Positions 60,256 to 64,000 of a stretch of 64,000 nt of DNA are shown in pieces (position 1 is the first letter of the stretch; each line of letters begins with the position of its first letter). The stretch is from Lepturacanthus savala (taxonomy: Eukaryota > Chordata > Actinopteri > Scombriformes > Trichiuridae): the NCBI GenBank assembly GCA_030544235.1, contig CM060466.1:3193592-3257591 (forward strand), written 5' to 3'. The notes beneath the pieces were generated by a model. The model ran no database searches. It saw only the letters and a program-made list of their open reading frames with translations, and was not told where the DNA came from. Made by a program: the position numbers and the translations under genes.

Positions 60256-60702
60256 CACATATATCGTTAGTGTAATATTTAATCCAGGGATTATGTTGAT
60301 CATGAACAACGTAGCCTCATATATCCAGACTTCCATCTGTAAGGAGTCAGCAGCAGAAAACTGCAGAAAAAACAGAAAACTTCTACCTTAGTGAAGAGGA
60401 GTCAACAAGTCTGACAAGCTGTGAAAGGAACCACAAAGACTAGTAGAATACACAGAGAATCAGAAATTACTCCCCACAGTTTGAAACGAGAAAACTATAG
60501 GACGACCAGCACAGAAACGGCGGATAGTTATCGGCCGACTTTGTGGTTTTCCAGCAGCACAAGAATCGAACTGTGTTTTTTTTTTGTTTTCCTTCGGAAG
60601 ACTTAACAAAGAAATGCAGGACAGCAGCTCGTTACTGTTGTGCCTTGGAAATGTGCCTCAGACGCTTATGAAAGGAGCATTATTCCTGAAGTCATCATTT
60701 TG

Positions 60703-60703
<1 letters not shown>

Positions 60704-60734
<31 letters not shown>
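60704..60734. repeat. (GT)n microsatellite
   Basis: 31 bp of GT dinucleotide. Confidence 0.95.
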
Positions 60735-60735
<1 letters not shown>

Positions 60736-62295
60736 TCCCAGTCACACACACATGGACACCAGCAAACACTCATCAGGCGTATTCAAACCTTTTTAAAGGC
60801 CAATCGCGAAGTATCGAACAAACGCTCATCACCCCCAGAAATATTGCAAACATTTGTTGGAAAAGGCATTGAGCAGAATGTCAGCGTGGAGTATTTGTGT
60901 GCTGTTGATTTGTTTATTAATTTGATTATTCCTCTTGTCTCCGCTCCATCTGTTTACCCTTCTGTCTCCGCTTCCCACATGCATCCAACACACATTCTGC
61001 TACCTCACTCACAAAAAAAAAGCCTTTTTTAGAGAAAAGTCACGATGCAGAGCATGTGTGGATTTTTTTTTTTTTTTACCTTGATGCGTTCACGTGGCCT
61101 CACGCTCCGTTGCACCAACAACAGTCTCCGCTTCACACGCTCGTCCCTGCGCTTTCATCTTGCACGGGACCGGCACGGGTGTCGTGGGTTGATGCCTCTT
61201 TCGTGGCCTCCCTCTGAGTTCTACACGGAGAGTCTCGGCCCCCAGTGGGCACCAGCGCCTCCTCGGTACCCGACACCATCTGAAACCAGCTGTGCTCCGT
61301 TCTCTAGGGGTTCTTTGGGGGTTCTCTGGAGCCTGACCGCGTTACTGAAGGGATCACATCACTGCGGCAGCACCTGAGCATTAATAATAGCGTGGAGAGA
61401 CTCCATATACACTTCAGAACCGTCTGAGAGAAGAGGCCGTGGGCGTTTGGCTTTTTCGCTCCTGTTATGAGTGAAAATCCTGTGACCTTGTTCCATCTCG
61501 TCTCCTCACCGATGTTAAAATGGAGCCAGATGCATAAATGTTCGATATCTCACAACAGCTCACCTGCAGCGCTGGAGTCAAGGCTTTGTCTCCAATTACT
61601 TGACGTAATGAGCAATTTCTATGGAGGTTTCTACCATACCTGTTGACACCATTGTTAGCGGATTATAAAACCGATTCTATTATAGAATATGGAGGGATTA
61701 CTGTTTGGAAAATGAGTCCCTTTGTGCTAATGTTGTCGTTATATGCACATTAAAGGAACATATTGACATATTTTTAGATGTTACACATCTGTAGTTGGGT
61801 TCATTTGTCCCGAGGGCAAAAATTATTCATTTGTGGTGTATTGGAATTTGAAATGGTAAAGGGCCAATGATAAAAAAAAATGCACAGTTTTGGATGCATA
61901 TGAATATTGGTGCAGTAATGATTTGCTTGTTTTATGATTGGTTGAAAAAATAAGAGTGACAGTTGAGATACATTCACTTGTCTTTTCATTGGCTTGGGGG
62001 AAAAATCAGTCATGCACATAATTCCTTAAGCTGCATGTGTTCAGCCATACAAAACATTAAATAGGCCTCAGTAACTATACCAGGAGAATGATGGTAGTGG
62101 AGCAGAGGCTTACCAGCCAGCAGTAATGGCACAATATTGCATGATCTCGCAAGATCCCGCGATAAACCTGTTGTATATGGAAACAACTATGTCCAGAGAC
62201 CATTAAATATGTGCAAAACTTAAGAAAAACGACAATTTTGGAGTCATTGGAGTCATTGTTCGTGAATCCACACAACAAAGACACTACAACAGGAT

Positions 62296-62423
62296 AGAGA
62301 ACCACTGTGGGTGCAGGTTTTTGTTCCAGCCAAGTAGTAACACACCTGATACTTCCTTCATTAGTAGAATCAGGTGTGTTTCTGCTTAGTTGGAACAAAA
62401 ACCTGCACCCACAGTGGTTCTCT
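62296..62423. mobile_element. Small near-perfect foldback element
   Basis: Palindrome of about 128 bp. The left arm starts AGAGAACCACTGTGGGTGCA, the right arm ends TGCACCCACAGTGGTTCTCT, and the inner parts ACACACCTGAT and ATCAGGTGTGT also pair. Only a few bases mismatch before a short loop. I recognise it as a common fish MITE. Confidence 0.88.
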
Positions 62424-62459
62424 AGGACCAGGGTTGAAACAAACTGTCCATCTACTTCA

Positions 62460-62785
62460 CTCATTGGGCAGTTTGGCGCTTAGATTCTCATTTTTCAAGT
62501 AAACTCTTTCTGAGGCTGCATTGAAAGGTAAATCAACGTCTGACGCCATGTTGGATTCACAGTTATTAACAAAGTTCTGTGTTTCTTCATCGTCTTGCTG
62601 CACCCTCCCTTGTTCTGTGATTGGCTCCCTCGCTGAAGGGAAAATTGGGTCCATTGGTGAATTTGCATACAATAAAGGATGGGTATACCTGGGCTGGAGG
62701 TGAGGTAGAAACTGCTTCATTTCATGGATATTCAGTCCTCTGAATTAGAGGGGGTAAAAAATCTGACTGACTGACCAATCAATGT
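62460..62785 (-). mobile_element. Dispersed repeat, copy 2 (inverted)
   Basis: Reverse complement shares GAGCCAATCACAGAAC, GGGTGCAGCAAGA, GTGAATCCAACATGG and GTCAGTCAGTCAG with 48060-48390. An 87-codon antisense frame (62457-62720) lies in it; as the same stretch is repeated and broken elsewhere, I treat it as repeat-derived rather than a gene. Confidence 0.75.
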
Positions 62786-64000
62786 GTTTTAAGGAAGGAT
62801 GGGTATACTCAGGCTACAACTTTTATGCATCGATGCCTCTTTAGTTCCCAATTTCAGCCATCTGGGGACCTGTCGGCTGTTGTTTGAGAAGGATTAGCCT
62901 CTGAGGACGAGGTCTGGATATCGGATCCAAAACTTCCTTCTGTTTTTGTAATATAAGTTACTATGAAGCTAATAAAAAGGTAGTTTGTCAAGGAACTGGA
63001 CTCCCTCAGGTTCTAAGGACTCGTCGCTTGCAGCCTACTCAGACATGATTGGTCAATTCAACCCCAAATACAAACAGAAAAACTGGAGTCGTTAAATAAT
63101 GATCCCTCTCCTACAGATTGAGTATACTCATTTTCAGATATTTGTTTTTGTAGGGATTACGATTTACATACAGTGAACAGCACTCCTCAAATACCGAGGC
63201 GCTTTGCTGAATGGAAAGATAAATAAGAGGATTATGTGGAGCCACAGGATAATACAGCACAGAATAAAGTAGTGAAACAAGAGGATTTTGATCAATGACA
63301 CAAACCTAAACACCTCTGCAGGCGTTTCTCCAGTTGGACGATTCATCCTTCTATCCGTCCATCCATCCACTGCTACACTTAGTTTTTTTTTTCCACCCCT
63401 CAAATATATTACTCTGGATAACTGAAGGGATATGAAGTGCTGAGTGTTCACCCTTAGTGCTGACTTGCCAAACACCTTTGGCAGGCGCTCAAAGTGCTGA
63501 GGATCTGGCCGGTACCTCATGGTTCTACAGCAGCCAGGAGCTTCACAGCTGCGATTATTTGTCACTTAGAGGTGAAGACGGAGGTTCAGGTCAGGAAAAG
63601 TTCAGCTGCTCTGTGTGTAATTATAAGTCCTTTATTGGATTCTGATCAAATCTGCATGCAAGCAGCCAAACTCTGGCGATGATTAGTCATTATGAATATA
63701 TTCCTAAGGATGTTGTTGTTTTTTTTAAAATAGATAATCACTGGGTAATTATGTATTGTTACGTAATATGTCATTTAATGTCAGCTGATGCTAACTATAT
63801 TTCATTCTTCTCTCTGAAGACAGTGACGTGGTTTTGGCAGTTTCCCACTGCACCAAATAACGGTTCTAAAATCACAGCTGAAAAGGAAAAGGGATGTTTA
63901 GGAAACTGTAGCTGTGGGAGGAGGAGAAAAGAAGCCAAGAGTGGTTTAGTTGGTGGACATCGCTCGTTAATTAACTCGTTATCTCAAGATAGTTGCTTTC

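Larger units (their letters stand above)
53192..64000 (+). other. rptor: RPTOR intron, 5' portion (downstream of last exon)
   Basis: Intron opened by the donor at 53192 and running off the window. It holds two CA tracts (53673-53726, 53872-53914), dispersed repeats (55255-55530, 59105-59345, 59908-60255, 62460-62785), a GT tract (60704-60734) and a foldback element (62296-62423). In 54060-55250, 55540-59100, 60740-62290 and 62800-64000 no gene or clear repeat is visible. Short ORFs here lack homology that I can recognise. Confidence 0.85.

Noticed and set aside
61045..61377. 110-codon + frame ending at 61377
   Set aside because: No recognisable domain, starts next to a poly-T run, and has no splice or conservation evidence.
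62075..62464. 129-codon minus-strand frame
   Set aside because: It runs across the foldback element at 62296-62423 and has no recognisable motif.
62457..62720. 87-codon minus-strand frame
   Set aside because: Lies in a dispersed repeat that also occurs, broken, at 48060-48390; no family recognised.
53192..64000. Search for the next raptor exon (IPGRLNDRR-like)
   Set aside because: No matching coding stretch with splice sites was found, so the exon is probably beyond the window.

Overview
The window is a piece of one large vertebrate gene. Four short exons on the + strand (10255-10413, 16958-17104, 31758-31933, 53132-53191) splice in frame into about 180 residues of RPTOR (raptor), the mTORC1 scaffold and substrate-recognition subunit. 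They cover most of the N-terminal caspase-like (RNC) domain, approximately residues 117-297 by recall of the human protein. Neither end of the gene is present: the coding frame is already open at 10255 and the last codon is split at 53191. No second protein-coding gene can be supported.

The organism is almost certainly a teleost fish, probably a percomorph. Exon peptides are near-identical to vertebrate raptor. The introns are full of repeats I recognise as fish repeats: Tc1-like transposon fossils, Tc1-derived MITEs, a very common inverted-repeat element with TCGATTAATCG-like ends, and a Penelope-like retroelement remnant. Long (CA)n tracts are also frequent. No RNA gene, CRISPR array, operon or prokaryotic signal is seen.

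Layout: 1-10254 is the 3' part of an upstream intron (foldback repeats at 1-1000, direct repeats at 2760-3710, inverted-repeat elements at 2030-2735 and 7255-8175). 10255-10413 is the first exon. 10414-16957 is an intron about two-thirds filled by a 4.4 kb minisatellite of 41-bp units (12127-16556). 16958-17104 is the second exon, with a (CA)n tract starting 12 nt after its donor. 17105-31757 is an intron holding a 2 kb degenerate satellite (23330-25360), a Tc1-like fossil (28595-29725) and an AT-rich triplication (30280-31545). 31758-31933 is the third exon. 31934-53131 is the largest intron, with two long polypyrimidine tracts (37143-37837, 50059-50733), a second Tc1 fossil, the Penelope-like remnant and a basic antisense ORF in a promoter-like setting. 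53132-53191 is the fourth exon, and 53192-64000 is the 5' part of the next intron.

I see no undescribed multi-gene system. The most interesting material is non-coding: the higher-order structure of the 41-bp minisatellite, the CA tract next to a splice donor, the polypyrimidine tracts, the antisense ORF with a CRE-like site and a splice donor, and several unique stretches that look like conserved non-coding elements.
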